Counted from the stretch's first letter, positions 26,661 to 35,549 are shown. The stretch is DNA of 64,000 nt from an uncultured bacterium (GCA_942636505.2 CALOGB020000056.1:124001-188000); one strand, 5' to 3'. Program-made: numbers and translations. Notes: a model not told the origin generated them from the sequence alone.

Positions 26661-29600
26661 CCGAAGAGGTCACTCTTCCGGAACGCCGCCCAAAGCCCCG
26701 GATCGCCTGGTGGCGCTGGATCGTCAGCGCGGTCATAGCGCTGCTCGCGATCGTCGGCGCGGCGTTGCTGATCGTCGACACCGATATCGGCCACCGTTTC
26801 GTCGCGGACCGCATCGCGGCGATCAAAACCGCCAACGGCCTGCGTTTCACGGTCGGTCGGATCGACGGCTCGCTATACGGCGACACCCGCCTGACCGATC
26901 TCCGCGTGTACGATCTCGAGGGTCTCGTCTTCCAGGCGCCCAACGTCACGCTCGACTGGTCGCCGTTCGACTGGTTCTCGAACCGCCTGGAGATCCGCCG
27001 CCTGATCGTCGATCGCGCGATCCTGACGCACACCCCGCGCACCCGGCCCTCGAAGAGCCGTGGCCCGATCCTGCCCGACTTCGACATCCATATCGGCAAG
27101 CTCTCGGTCGGCCGCCTCACGCTGGCGAAGCGCGTACTCGGGACCGAGCGGATCGGGACGCTCGAAGGCCGCGCGGACATCCGCTCCGGCCGCGCACTCG
27201 TCGACCTCAAGGCGCGCGTCGCCGGCAGCGACGACCTGAAACTCAGGATCGACGCCGAGCCCGCCCGCGACCGCTTCGACCTCGACGTCGCTGCGAAGGG
27301 GGCCGCGGGCGGCGTGCTCGCGCGGATGGTGAAGGCGAGGGGCCCGGTCGCGCTCGCGGTCACCGGCGACGGCCGCTGGGCGAAGTGGAACGGCCGCGCG
27401 AACGGCATCGTCGGCACGACGCGCGTCGTCGATCTCGCGCTCGCACAAGTCGCCGGCCGCTACACGCTGTCGGGCACGCTCGCACCGTCCTCGCTGCTGA
27501 AGGGCCGGCTGCAGCGGCTGACGGCGCCGCGCGTGCTTGTCAACGGCAGTGCGGAGTTCGCCAACCGCCGGCTGGACGGGCAGCTTTCGCTCCGAACGCC
27601 CGCGCTGGCGATCGACACGACGGGCATCGTCGATCTCGGTGCGAACGCGTATCGTGACGTCCGGATCAAGGCGCGGCTGCTGCGGCCGCCCGCGTTGTTC
27701 GCCAACATGACCGGCAACATGGTGGAGTTGCGCGCGATCCTCGACGGCCCGTTCGCGACCGCCGCGTTCGATTACCGCCTCGACGCCAGCCGCTTCGCGT
27801 TCGACCAGACCGGGTTCGAGAACGCGCACGCCGCCGGCAAGGGCCGCCTGTCCGCGGCACCGGTAACCGTGCCGATCCGTTTCACCGCGGCGCGCGTCAC
27901 TGGCGTCGGCACCGTCGCGGGCGGGATCCTGCGCAACCTGTCGGTCGACGGCCTGCTCCGCGTGACGCCGACGCTGCTCACCGGCGACGCGCTCAAGCTC
28001 CGCTCCGACAAGCTCACCGGCAGCATCAATCTCGCGGTCGACCTGCGCAACGGCCAGTTCGAGGTCGGCATCAACGGCGGGCTCGGCCGCTATCTGATCC
28101 CCGGCCTCGGCATCGTCGACGTCAAGTCCACGTTGCGCGTCGTCCCCGGCCCGAACCGCAAGGGCACGCGCGTGATCGGGCAGGGCAGCGCGCAGATGGT
28201 GCGGCTCGACAACGCGTTCTTCCGCAGCCTCGCAGGCGGGTTGCCGCGCATAACCACCAACCTCGAACGCACCACCGACGGCGTCCTGCACTTCACCAAC
28301 CTCGTGCTGACCGCGCCGCAGATCCGGCTGACCGGCAACGGCTATCGTCGGCGCGACGGGACCTTCCATTTCGAAGGAAGCGGGCGCCAGCAGACCTATG
28401 GCCCGGTTCAGCTGGTGCTCGACGGCCAGATCGACAAGCCGACGCTCGACCTCGTCTTCGCCAGCCCCAACGCGACGCTCGGCCTGTCGAACGTCCGCGT
28501 GCATCTCGACCCGACGCCGCAGGGCTTCGCGTTCACCGCAGCCGGCGGATCGCGGCTCGGCCCGTTCACGACCAATGGTGCCATCCTGTTGCCGCCGGGC
28601 GCCGGCGCGACGATTGCGATCGCCGCGCTGAACGTCGCAGGGACGCGGGCGAGCGGGAACATCGCGGTCGTCGATGGCGGCTTCAACGGCGCGCTCGCGG
28701 TAGTCGGCGGCGGGATCTCAGGTGAACTCCTGTTCCGCCCGGTCGGCCAGATCCAGCGCGTCGAAGGGCATCTCGCCGCAAAGGCCGCGACGCTCGACGG
28801 CATCGCGCTCCGCCAGGGCAAGCTCGATTTCGTCACGTTGCTCGATCCCGCAGGCACGTCGATCGAGGCGACCGCGACCGGCCTCGGCCTGCGTCGCGGC
28901 ACGTTAAGCCTTGCCCGGTTCAACGGTTCCGCGTCACTGCGCGGTGGCGTCGGCACGATCAAGGCATCGATCGCCGGCTCCCGCGGCCGCGCGTTTGATA
29001 TCCAGAGCGTCACGCAGGTGACCGCCACGAGCTACGCGATCGCCGCGCAAGGCACGCTCGACGGCCGCCCGCTGAAGCTGCTCACGCCGGCGGTTTTGAC
29101 TCAGGAAGAAGATGGCTGGCACCTCGCACCGACCAAGCTCAGCTTCTCGGGCGGCGAGGCCCAGGTCGGCGGCCGCTTCACTGCCGCCAGCACCGCGATC
29201 GACGCCAGCCTGACGCGCATGCCGCTCGCGATACTCGACATAGGCTATCCCGGGCTCGGTCTCAGCGGCAGCGCGTCGGGCAGCTTCACGATCGCGACCG
29301 CCAATGGTGCAGCCCCGACCGGCAAGGCGAACGTGACGATCCGCGGACTCAGCCGCGCCGGCCTCGTCCTCTCGTCGCGCCCGATCGACGTCGGCGTCGC
29401 GGCGGTGCTCTCCCCCGACAAGCTCGGCCTGCGCGCGGTGATCGCGTCCGCCGGCAAGACGATCGGTCGCGCCCAGGCCCAGCTCGCGCCGTTGGGGCAG
29501 GGGGACTTGGCCTCCCGGATCAGCAACGCCCGCCTGTTCGGACAACTCCGCTACAGCGGTCCGGCCGACACGCTCTGGCGTCTTACCGGGGTCGAGTTGT

Positions 29601-30814
29601 TCGACCTCTCAGGCCCGGTAGCGATCGGCGCGGACGTCGTCGGCACGCTCGCCAATCCGACCCTGCGCGGCGTCGTCCAGGCCAACGGCGCGCGGATCGA
29701 AAGCGCCACCACCGGCACCGTGCTGACCAATGTCCAGGCGACCGGTCGCTTCGGCGGGTCGCGGCTCGTGATCGACCGGTTCGGCGCGGACGCGGGCAAG
29801 GGCGGCCGCGTCACCGGCACCGGCCAGTTCGAATTCGCCGCCGCCGCCGGGATCGGCCTCGACCTCGCGCTCCAGGCCGAGAAGGCGGTGATGATCAACC
29901 GCGACGACATCGGCGCGACCGTCTCCGGGCCACTGACGTTCAAGTCGAACGGCTCGGGTGGCACGATCGCGGGCGATGTCGTGCTCGACAAGAGCCGCTA
30001 CCGCCTCGGCCAGGCCACCGCTGCCAGCGCCGTTCCCCAACTCAACATCCGCGAAATCAACCTGCCCGACGGCGGCGAGGAAGTCGCGACGCCGACCAAG
30101 CCCTGGACGCTGGCGATCAAGGCCCGCGCGCCGAACCAGGTCATGGTCAGCGGCCTCGGCCTCACCAGCGAATGGTCTGCCAACCTGCAGATCGCCGGCC
30201 AGCCCGAGAACCCGGCGATCACCGGCCGCGCCACGCTGATCCGCGGCGACTACGAGTTCGCGGGCCGCCAGTTCGAGTTGGTGCGCGGCATCATACGCTT
30301 CGACGGGCAGGTCCCGGCAAACCCGGCTTTGGATATCGAGGCGAACGCGGACTCGACGGGCCTGAGTGCATCGATCCGCGTCACCGGCTACGCGCTGAAA
30401 CCCGAGATCGGTTTCACCAGCACGCCCGCGCTACCCGAAGACGAACTCCTCTCGCGGCTGCTGTTCGGTACCTCGATCACCAACCTGTCCGCCCCCGAGG
30501 CCTTGCAGCTGGCGGCGGCGGTGGCGGCACTGCAGGGCGGCGGCAGCGGCTTGAACCCGATCAACGCGGTGCGGCGTGCGGCCGGTCTCGATCGCTTGCG
30601 TATCCTCCCCGCCGATCCGCAGACCGGGCAGGGCACCTCGATCGCCGCCGGGAAATACGTCACCCGGCGCCTCTATGCGGAGATCGTCACAGACGGTCAG
30701 GGCTATTCCGCCACGCAGGTCGAGTTCCAGGTCACCCGCTGGCTGTCGCTGCTGTCGAGCATCTCTACGCTCGGCCGCCAGAGCGCCAACGTCCGCGTGT
30801 CGAAGGATTATTGA
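26657..30814 (+). CDS. tamB: Translocation and assembly module inner-membrane protein TamB
   Basis: A 1385-residue AsmA-like bridge protein. An N-terminal signal-anchor (about 19-44) is followed by a very long beta-helical periplasmic part and the C-terminal TamB/DUF490 domain (INLPDGGEEV, later LIRGDYEFAGRQFELVRGII and PEDELLSRLLFG). It links inner and outer membranes and is thought to carry phospholipids or help barrel insertion with TamA. The start is TTG inside the tamA stop (TTGA), a rare codon that may keep its level below TamA. The protein is complete. Confidence 0.95.
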   Translation: MTEEVTLPERRPKPRIAWWRWIVSAVIALLAIVGAALLIVDTDIGHRFVADRIAAIKTANGLRFTVGRIDGSLYGDTRLTDLRVYDLEGLVFQAPNVTLDWSPFDWFSNRLEIRRLIVDRAILTHTPRTRPSKSRGPILPDFDIHIGKLSVGRLTLAKRVLGTERIGTLEGRADIRSGRALVDLKARVAGSDDLKLRIDAEPARDRFDLDVAAKGAAGGVLARMVKARGPVALAVTGDGRWAKWNGRANGIVGTTRVVDLALAQVAGRYTLSGTLAPSSLLKGRLQRLTAPRVLVNGSAEFANRRLDGQLSLRTPALAIDTTGIVDLGANAYRDVRIKARLLRPPALFANMTGNMVELRAILDGPFATAAFDYRLDASRFAFDQTGFENAHAAGKGRLSAAPVTVPIRFTAARVTGVGTVAGGILRNLSVDGLLRVTPTLLTGDALKLRSDKLTGSINLAVDLRNGQFEVGINGGLGRYLIPGLGIVDVKSTLRVVPGPNRKGTRVIGQGSAQMVRLDNAFFRSLAGGLPRITTNLERTTDGVLHFTNLVLTAPQIRLTGNGYRRRDGTFHFEGSGRQQTYGPVQLVLDGQIDKPTLDLVFASPNATLGLSNVRVHLDPTPQGFAFTAAGGSRLGPFTTNGAILLPPGAGATIAIAALNVAGTRASGNIAVVDGGFNGALAVVGGGISGELLFRPVGQIQRVEGHLAAKAATLDGIALRQGKLDFVTLLDPAGTSIEATATGLGLRRGTLSLARFNGSASLRGGVGTIKASIAGSRGRAFDIQSVTQVTATSYAIAAQGTLDGRPLKLLTPAVLTQEEDGWHLAPTKLSFSGGEAQVGGRFTAASTAIDASLTRMPLAILDIGYPGLGLSGSASGSFTIATANGAAPTGKANVTIRGLSRAGLVLSSRPIDVGVAAVLSPDKLGLRAVIASAGKTIGRAQAQLAPLGQGDLASRISNARLFGQLRYSGPADTLWRLTGVELFDLSGPVAIGADVVGTLANPTLRGVVQANGARIESATTGTVLTNVQATGRFGGSRLVIDRFGADAGKGGRVTGTGQFEFAAAAGIGLDLALQAEKAVMINRDDIGATVSGPLTFKSNGSGGTIAGDVVLDKSRYRLGQATAASAVPQLNIREINLPDGGEEVATPTKPWTLAIKARAPNQVMVSGLGLTSEWSANLQIAGQPENPAITGRATLIRGDYEFAGRQFELVRGIIRFDGQVPANPALDIEANADSTGLSASIRVTGYALKPEIGFTSTPALPEDELLSRLLFGTSITNLSAPEALQLAAAVAALQGGGSGLNPINAVRRAAGLDRLRILPADPQTGQGTSIAAGKYVTRRLYAEIVTDGQGYSATQVEFQVTRWLSLLSSISTLGRQSANVRVSKDY

Positions 30815-30830
30815 GGACATGGCCCCATTG

Positions 30831-30900
30831 CCGTTCGGGCTGAGCGTAGTCGAAGCCGCTTCCGATACGCAGGCCCTTCGACTTCGCTCAGGGCGAACGG
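30831..30900. repeat. Intergenic palindrome, CCGTTCG/CGAACGG class
   Basis: CCGTTCGGGCTGAGCGTAGT with CGAAG pairs with CTTCGACTTCGCTCAGGGCG ending in AACGG. It is a shortened relative of the 24131 and 32102 repeats (shared CCGTTCG ends and GTCGAAG) and separates tamB from nagZ. Confidence 0.8.
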
Positions 30901-30931
30901 TAAGGGGGGGCTTTCGGTTTAGGACCCAGTC

Positions 30932-31933
30932 ATGAAGCCCGTCATCTTCGGCCTGTCCGGCCCCGTCCTCACCCCCGCCGAACGCGCGTTCTTCGCCGAG
31001 TGCGAACCCGCCGGCTACATCCTGTTCAAGCGCAACATCGTCGACCGCGGGCAGGTGAGGGCGCTCACGGACTCGCTCCGCGCGCTGGCCGGACGCCAGG
31101 ACCTGGCGATCCTGATCGACCAGGAGGGCGGCCGCGTCGCGCGAATGGGACCGCCCGAATGGCCCGCATTCCCCGCTGGCCCGGTGTTCGATGCAGCCTA
31201 TGAACGCGCGCCGATGACCGCGATCCAGGCGGCACGCGCCAACGCGCAGGCGCTCGGCGTCATGCTCAGCGAGGTCGGGATCACCGTCGACTGCCTGCCG
31301 TTGCTCGACGTGTCGCAGTCGGACACCACCGAAGCCGTCGCCTCGCGCACGTTCGGCTCCGATCCCATGCGCGTCGCAGCGCTCGGCCGCGCAACGCTCG
31401 AAGGGCTGGCGGAAGGCGGCGTGGTCGGTGTCGTGAAGCACATGCCCGGCCACGGCCGCGCGAAGGTCGACACGCATCATCACCTCCCGACCGTCATCGC
31501 CACCGATGCAGACCTCAAGATCGACCTCGAACCGTTCCGCACGCTCAACCAGGCGCCGATGGGCATGACATCGCACATCGTCTTCGAAGCCTGGGATGCC
31601 GACCGCCCCGCGACGCTGTCGCCGATCGTGATCGACGATGTCATCCGCGGACGGATCGGCTTCGACGGCCTGCTGATGACCGACGACATCGACATGAAAG
31701 CGCTGTCCGGCACCGCCGGCGATAAGGCGGCCGGTGCGATTGCTGCGGGCTGTGATCTGGTGCTCGACTGCTGGGCGCGGATGGACGAGATGGTCGAGAT
31801 CGCCGGGCGGCTGGGGGAGATTTCGGAAGCGTCGCGCGTGAGGCTCGATCGGGCGATGGCATCGGTTGGCGTGGCCAAGGGTGATTTCGCGGAACTGATC
31901 GCAACGCGCGATGCGCTGTTGGCGCGCGCCTAG
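30932..31933 (+). CDS. nagZ: Beta-N-acetylhexosaminidase (muropeptide recycling)
   Basis: A 333-residue GH3 enzyme. Motifs are LAILIDQEGGRVARMG, the KHMPGHGRAKVDTHHHLP loop carrying the catalytic His and Asp, and the nucleophile Asp in LLMTDDIDMKAL. It removes GlcNAc from anhydro-muropeptides in the cytoplasm. LdcA and Mpl, encoded at 53.6-55.9 kb, act later in the same recycling route. In many alphaproteobacteria nagZ lies directly before scpA; here the parD-like/map pair lies between. Confidence 0.95.
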   Translation: MKPVIFGLSGPVLTPAERAFFAECEPAGYILFKRNIVDRGQVRALTDSLRALAGRQDLAILIDQEGGRVARMGPPEWPAFPAGPVFDAAYERAPMTAIQAARANAQALGVMLSEVGITVDCLPLLDVSQSDTTEAVASRTFGSDPMRVAALGRATLEGLAEGGVVGVVKHMPGHGRAKVDTHHHLPTVIATDADLKIDLEPFRTLNQAPMGMTSHIVFEAWDADRPATLSPIVIDDVIRGRIGFDGLLMTDDIDMKALSGTAGDKAAGAIAAGCDLVLDCWARMDEMVEIAGRLGEISEASRVRLDRAMASVGVAKGDFAELIATRDALLARA

Positions 31934-31969
31934 GCCGGTTTGGTACCCGTAGCGCGCCTCCTTAGCGCA

Positions 31970-32078
31970 CCCCCCCCCCCGGCGGAGGCCGGGGTCCAAT
32001 TGGAGAGGTCGCAGTGACCGAGCGCCGTCCGCAATCATCATTGTCTCCCAATTGGGCCCCGGCCTCCGCCGGGGTGGG
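31970..32078. repeat. Intergenic palindrome, CCCAATTGG class (copy 2)
   Basis: A run of ten or more C followed by GGCGGAGGCCGGGGTCCAAT is mirrored by ATTGGGCCCCGGCCTCCGCC then GGGGTGGG. It matches the repeat at 3624-3736. Together with the next repeat it fills 31934-32279, where I see no gene. Confidence 0.85.
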
Positions 32079-32101
32079 AACGCTTGGCGGAGGGCTAACT
32101 T

Positions 32102-32237
32102 CCGTTCGTCCTGAGTAGCTGCTGAGCTTGTCGAAGCGGCGTATCGAGGGACAGGTTGGCGCTCGGAACCTGTGCTTCGATACGCGCCTTCGATACGGCT
32201 CTGACGAGCCTACTCAGTCGCTACTCAGCACGAACGG
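32102..32237. repeat. Large palindrome, GAGTAGC/CGTATCGA class (copy 2)
   Basis: CCGTTCGTCCTGAGTAGC plus GTATCGAGG is mirrored by CGATAC and CTACTCAGCACGAACGG. It corresponds to the repeat at 24131-24278. It lies just past the 3' end of map. Confidence 0.85.
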
Positions 32238-32279
32238 TTGAGGGGGAGCGCCTGAAATCAAGGGTGAGGTGCTGCCAAA

Positions 32280-33071
32280 CTAACAGCCCCCCCCGCGATC
32301 ACCCCAACCCCGAGCCCGCTCATCCCCGCGCAACGTCAGCACCTCGACCCCGTCGCGCGTCACCGCCACCGTATGCTCGAACTGCGCCGAAAGCTTGCCG
32401 TCGTCGGTCACCACGGTCCACCCGTCATCCTCGGTCGACACCTTGCGCGTCCCCTGGTTGATCATCGGCTCGATCGTGAACACCATTCCCTCGCGCAGCG
32501 TCATGCCGGTCCCCGCGCGCCCGAAATTGAGCACCTGCGGCTCTTCGTGCATCTCCCGACCGATGCCGTGCCCGCAATAGTCGCGCACCACCGCATAGCC
32601 GTGCTTCTTCGCGTGCCGCTCGATCGCGAAGCCGATATCGCCGAGATGCGCGCCCGCCCGGACCTGCCGGATACCCTGCCACATCGCCTCCTGCGCGACC
32701 CGCACGAGGCGCTTCGCGGCGGGCGAAACGGTGCCCACCATATACGTCTTGCTCGAATCGGCGATGAACCCGTTCTTTTCCAGCGTGATGTCCAGATTGA
32801 CGATGTCGCCGTCGCGGATGACGTCGCGCGGGTTCGGCACGCCGTGGCAGACGACATGGTTGATCGAGCTGTTCAGGACATATTCGAAGCCATATTGCCC
32901 CTTGCTCGCAGGCCGGGCGGCGAGGTCGTCGGTGATGTAGCGATCGACCATGTCGTTGACCTGCAACGTCGACAGCCCCGCCAGATCCTGCACGTCGAGC
33001 ATCTCGAACACCGACGCCAGCAGCGCACCCGAAACGCGCATCAGTGCCAGCTCGGCCGACGTCTTCACCAT
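32280..33071 (-). CDS. map: Methionine aminopeptidase, type I
   Basis: A 263-residue M24A enzyme that removes the N-terminal methionine from new proteins. Metal ligands fit: the Asp in VNLDITLEK and FIADSSKT, the His in GHGIGREMHEEP, and Glu residues in FTIEPM and QFEHTV. The usual substrate-pocket segment NSSINHVVCHG is present. It is coupled to a ParD-like gene (1 nt between stop and ATG), an arrangement unlike the rpsB-linked map genes. It may be a second Map copy; that cannot be judged from this window. Confidence 0.95.
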   Translation of the reverse strand: MVKTSAELALMRVSGALLASVFEMLDVQDLAGLSTLQVNDMVDRYITDDLAARPASKGQYGFEYVLNSSINHVVCHGVPNPRDVIRDGDIVNLDITLEKNGFIADSSKTYMVGTVSPAAKRLVRVAQEAMWQGIRQVRAGAHLGDIGFAIERHAKKHGYAVVRDYCGHGIGREMHEEPQVLNFGRAGTGMTLREGMVFTIEPMINQGTRKVSTEDDGWTVVTDDGKLSAQFEHTVAVTRDGVEVLTLRGDERARGWGDRGGGC

Positions 33072-33072
33072 C

Positions 33073-33279
33073 TCACGCGGCCGTTTTGTCGGCGACGCGC
33101 ACCGAGGCCGCGGCGAGTTGCGCGGTGACGATATCGTTGAACGACAGCGTCGGGTTGGCCTCGGCCAGCATGCCGATCTTCATCCAGAATTCCGCCTGCG
33201 CATTGATCGACCGGCACAGCACCTGGCTCGCCCGCCGTGCATCCTCGTGCAGCGCGTCGTCGATCTTCACGATACCCAT
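33073..33279 (-). CDS. ParD-like family protein (antitoxin-type)
   Basis: A 68-residue protein of the ParD-like family: MGIVKIDDALHEDARRASQV, then INAQAEFWMKIGMLAEANPT. The N-terminal strand plus helices resemble a ribbon-helix-helix DNA-binding fold. No ParE toxin is adjacent; the gene directly downstream, 1 nt apart, is map. A 10-bp inverted repeat lies 20 bp upstream, as expected for an autoregulating antitoxin-type repressor. A role as map regulator is an inference. Confidence 0.8.
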   Translation of the reverse strand: MGIVKIDDALHEDARRASQVLCRSINAQAEFWMKIGMLAEANPTLSFNDIVTAQLAAASVRVADKTAA

Positions 33280-33298
33280 TCAAGCCTCACATTCTTTT

Positions 33299-33328
33299 AC
33301 CATATGAAACGTGTACGGTTCATATGGT
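33299..33328. promoter_or_regulatory. Inverted repeat, probable operator of parD-like/map
   Basis: ACCATATGAA and TTCATATGGT are perfect 10-bp inverted arms separated by 10 bp that include GTAC. The site lies between the divergent parD-like/map unit (start 33279) and scpA (start 33384). It is AT-rich compared with the surrounding DNA. A dimeric RHH repressor such as the ParD-like protein is the simplest candidate to bind. Confidence 0.6.
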
Positions 33329-33383
33329 TGTGCGTCAAACGTGGAGGGTGGATGCCCGGCAGCGCGCGCTGTAGCGTCCGGCG

Positions 33384-34106
33384 ATGGACGATGCGCAACT
33401 GACCCTGGATCTCGACGGATGGGAGGGGCCGCTCGATCTGCTGCTCTCGCTCGCCCGCGGGCAGAAGGTCGATCTGCGCAAGATCTCGATCCTCGCGCTG
33501 GTCGAGCAGTATCTGGCGTACGTCGACTCCGCGCGCGCGCTGAAGCTCGAACTCGCCGCCGACTATCTCGTGATGGCGGCGTGGCTGGCGTATCTGAAAT
33601 CGGCGCTGCTCCTGCCACGCGACCCGCTCGCGGAACCCGATCCCGAGGAACTCGCGCTGCGGCTCCAACTGCGGCTCGAACGGCTGAGTGCGATGCGCGA
33701 GGCCGGCGCGCGGCTGATGGCGCGAGACCGGACCGGGCGCGACGTGTTCCTGCGCGGCGCCCCCGAGGGTCTGCGGACGGTGCGCAAGGCGGCATGGCAG
33801 GCCGAGATCTTCGACCTGATCGCCGCGTACGGCCGCATTTCCGCGCGGACGCGGCCGGTGATGCACGTCGTCGCCGACCGCGAGGTCATGACGCTGGAGG
33901 CGGCGCTGGAGCGCGTGTCGATGCTGGTCGGCGAGCGGATCGACTGGAGCGTGATCGAAAGCTTCCTCCCCGAAGCGGGCGAGCGATTGCGGCGATCGGC
34001 GCTGGCGTCGAGCTTCGTCGCGGCGCTCGAACTCGCGCGGCAGGGGAAGATCGAACTGCGCCAGGCGTCGCCCTTCGCGCCGCTGTATCTGAGAGCCCGC
34101 GCGTGA
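33384..34106 (+). CDS. scpA: Segregation and condensation protein A
   Basis: A 240-residue kleisin of the Smc-ScpAB condensin. The N-terminus DGWEGPLDLLLSLARGQKVD and ISILALVEQYLAY are typical. The C-terminal winged helix (about 150-235) has EAALERVSMLVGERIDW and SFVAALELARQGKIEL. It bridges Smc heads for chromosome organisation. The stop overlaps the GTG start of scpB by 4 bp. Confidence 0.95.
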   Translation: MDDAQLTLDLDGWEGPLDLLLSLARGQKVDLRKISILALVEQYLAYVDSARALKLELAADYLVMAAWLAYLKSALLLPRDPLAEPDPEELALRLQLRLERLSAMREAGARLMARDRTGRDVFLRGAPEGLRTVRKAAWQAEIFDLIAAYGRISARTRPVMHVVADREVMTLEAALERVSMLVGERIDWSVIESFLPEAGERLRRSALASSFVAALELARQGKIELRQASPFAPLYLRARA

Positions 34107-34705
34107 CCCCGCCCGACGATTTCACCCGCGCCGTCGAGGCGGTGCTGTTCGCGGCCGAGACTCCGCTGACGCACGACGCGATTCGCGCGCATGTCGGCAG
34201 CGGCGACGTCCGCGCCGCGCTCGATCAGCTAACGGCCGACTATGCCGGTCGCGGCATCGCCATCGTCCGACGCGGCGAGCGCTGGCAGTTCCAGACCGCG
34301 CCGGACATGGCGCACATGCTCCGCCGCGACCGCGAGGAATCGCGCAAGCTTAGCCGCGCCGGGATCGAGACGCTCGCGATCATCGCCTACCACGAACCCG
34401 TGACCCGCGCGGAAATCGAGGCGATTCGCGGGGTGCAGATCTCGAAGGGGACGCTCGACGTCCTCATGGAAGCGGGCTGGGTGAAGCCGGCTGGACGACG
34501 CGAAGTGCCGGGACGCCCGCTGATGTTCGCGACCACGCCTGCATTCCTCGTCCATTTCGGCCTCCAGAGCCGCCGCGACCTGCCCGGAATCGACGATCTG
34601 CGTGCCGCGGGGCTGCTCGATCCGGTCGATCTCGCCTTCGATCGCCTCGAAGATGGCGAAGATAACAGCGGGGGTGGCGAGGTGGCTGGCAAAGCGGCGG
34701 GATGA
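34103..34705 (+). CDS. scpB: Segregation and condensation protein B
   Basis: A 200-residue protein with two winged helices. VEAVLFAAETPLTHDAI starts the first; AGIETLAIIAYHEPVTRAEIEAIRG and GRPLMFATTPAFLVHFGL are family marks in the second. It dimerises and binds ScpA. The GTG start overlaps scpA; an open frame further upstream is only the scpA shadow. tatA follows 35 bp later. Confidence 0.95.
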   Translation: MTPPDDFTRAVEAVLFAAETPLTHDAIRAHVGSGDVRAALDQLTADYAGRGIAIVRRGERWQFQTAPDMAHMLRRDREESRKLSRAGIETLAIIAYHEPVTRAEIEAIRGVQISKGTLDVLMEAGWVKPAGRREVPGRPLMFATTPAFLVHFGLQSRRDLPGIDDLRAAGLLDPVDLAFDRLEDGEDNSGGGEVAGKAAG

Positions 34706-34740
34706 GGCTTAGATAGGGTTCAGTTTCCAGGAGAATTGCC

Positions 34741-34986
34741 ATGGGCGGTTTTAGCCCGATTCACTTGCTCGTTCTCGCGGTCGTCGCGATCCTCCTTCTC
34801 GGCGGCGGCCGATTCTCGAACCTGATGGGCGACGTCGCCAAGGGTGTGAAGAACTTCAAGAAGGGCATGTCCGAGAACGACGACGAGACGCCGGCCAAGC
34901 CATCGGCCCGGATCGAAGCGCAGAAGACTGCCGATCCCGCGTTCGATCGCGACGGCAATCGCGTCCGCGACGACCGTCCTGCCTGA
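34741..34986 (+). CDS. tatA: Sec-independent protein translocase subunit TatA
   Basis: An 81-residue TatA: short N-terminus FSPIHLLVLAVVAILLLGGG forming the single membrane helix, a Phe-x-Asn hinge (GRFSNLMGDV), an amphipathic helix with KGVKNFKKGM, and a polar tail. It forms the pore-like oligomer for folded, twin-arginine substrates. CAGGAG precedes the ATG. It is the first of the tatABC set. Confidence 0.95.
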   Translation: MGGFSPIHLLVLAVVAILLLGGGRFSNLMGDVAKGVKNFKKGMSENDDETPAKPSARIEAQKTADPAFDRDGNRVRDDRPA

Positions 34987-35024
34987 AGCCGGCAGAGTTG
35001 ACGACCCTAGATAGGCGCGGCTGA

Positions 35025-35549
35025 ATGTTCGATATCGCGCCCTCCGAGTTTCTGCTCGTGGCCTTCGTCGCGCTCGTCGTGATCGGTCCCAAGGATCTGC
35101 CCAAGGCGATGCGCGTGGTCGGCTATTGGGTCGGCAAGGCGCGCGGCGTCGCGCGGCAGTTCCGTTCGGGCTTCGATTCGATGGTCCGCGAGGCTGAACT
35201 CGAAGAAATGGAAAAGCGTTGGGCGTCGGAAAACGAACGCATCATGCGCGAGCATCCGCAGACGGGCACGGACTCGACGGCCGATACCACGCAGGTGGTG
35301 CACTCGCCGGAGACGGAAGAGCACCGCCGCGATTACCGGTCCGTCGATCATACCGACGAGCCGGTGATGGTCGAGAAACCCATGGTGGCTGCTGCTCCGG
35401 AGCATGCTTCGCCGGTACCGGCCGAGCATAATCATAAGCCATTGGCGGATCGCGGTCCGGACCTGTTCGACGGGCCGCTGGATACGCCGGCCGCGACCGC
35501 GCCCCCTCCCGACGACAAGACCGGCAAGTCCGACGTGGTATCATCGTGA
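35025..35549 (+). CDS. tatB: Sec-independent protein translocase subunit TatB
   Basis: A 174-residue TatB: MFDIAPSEFLLVAFVALVVI is the membrane helix, followed by GPKDLPKAMRVVGYWVGKARG and an amphipathic helix, then a long Pro/Glu-rich tail. It is longer than TatA and has the TatB-type GPK(D/E)LP hinge. It forms the substrate receptor with TatC. Confidence 0.95.
   Translation: MFDIAPSEFLLVAFVALVVIGPKDLPKAMRVVGYWVGKARGVARQFRSGFDSMVREAELEEMEKRWASENERIMREHPQTGTDSTADTTQVVHSPETEEHRRDYRSVDHTDEPVMVEKPMVAAAPEHASPVPAEHNHKPLADRGPDLFDGPLDTPAATAPPPDDKTGKSDVVSS

Noticed and set aside
31970..31981. Run of ten or more C as a possible phase-variation tract
   Set aside because: It lies in an intergenic palindrome after nagZ, not in a promoter or reading frame that slippage would switch.
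24131..32237. CRISPR array or insertion sequence made of the long repeats
   Set aside because: The copies are isolated palindromes far apart, without regular spacers, transposase genes or target duplications.
33073..33279. Classic ParDE toxin-antitoxin system
   Set aside because: No ParE-like toxin gene is adjacent; the downstream gene is a complete methionine aminopeptidase.
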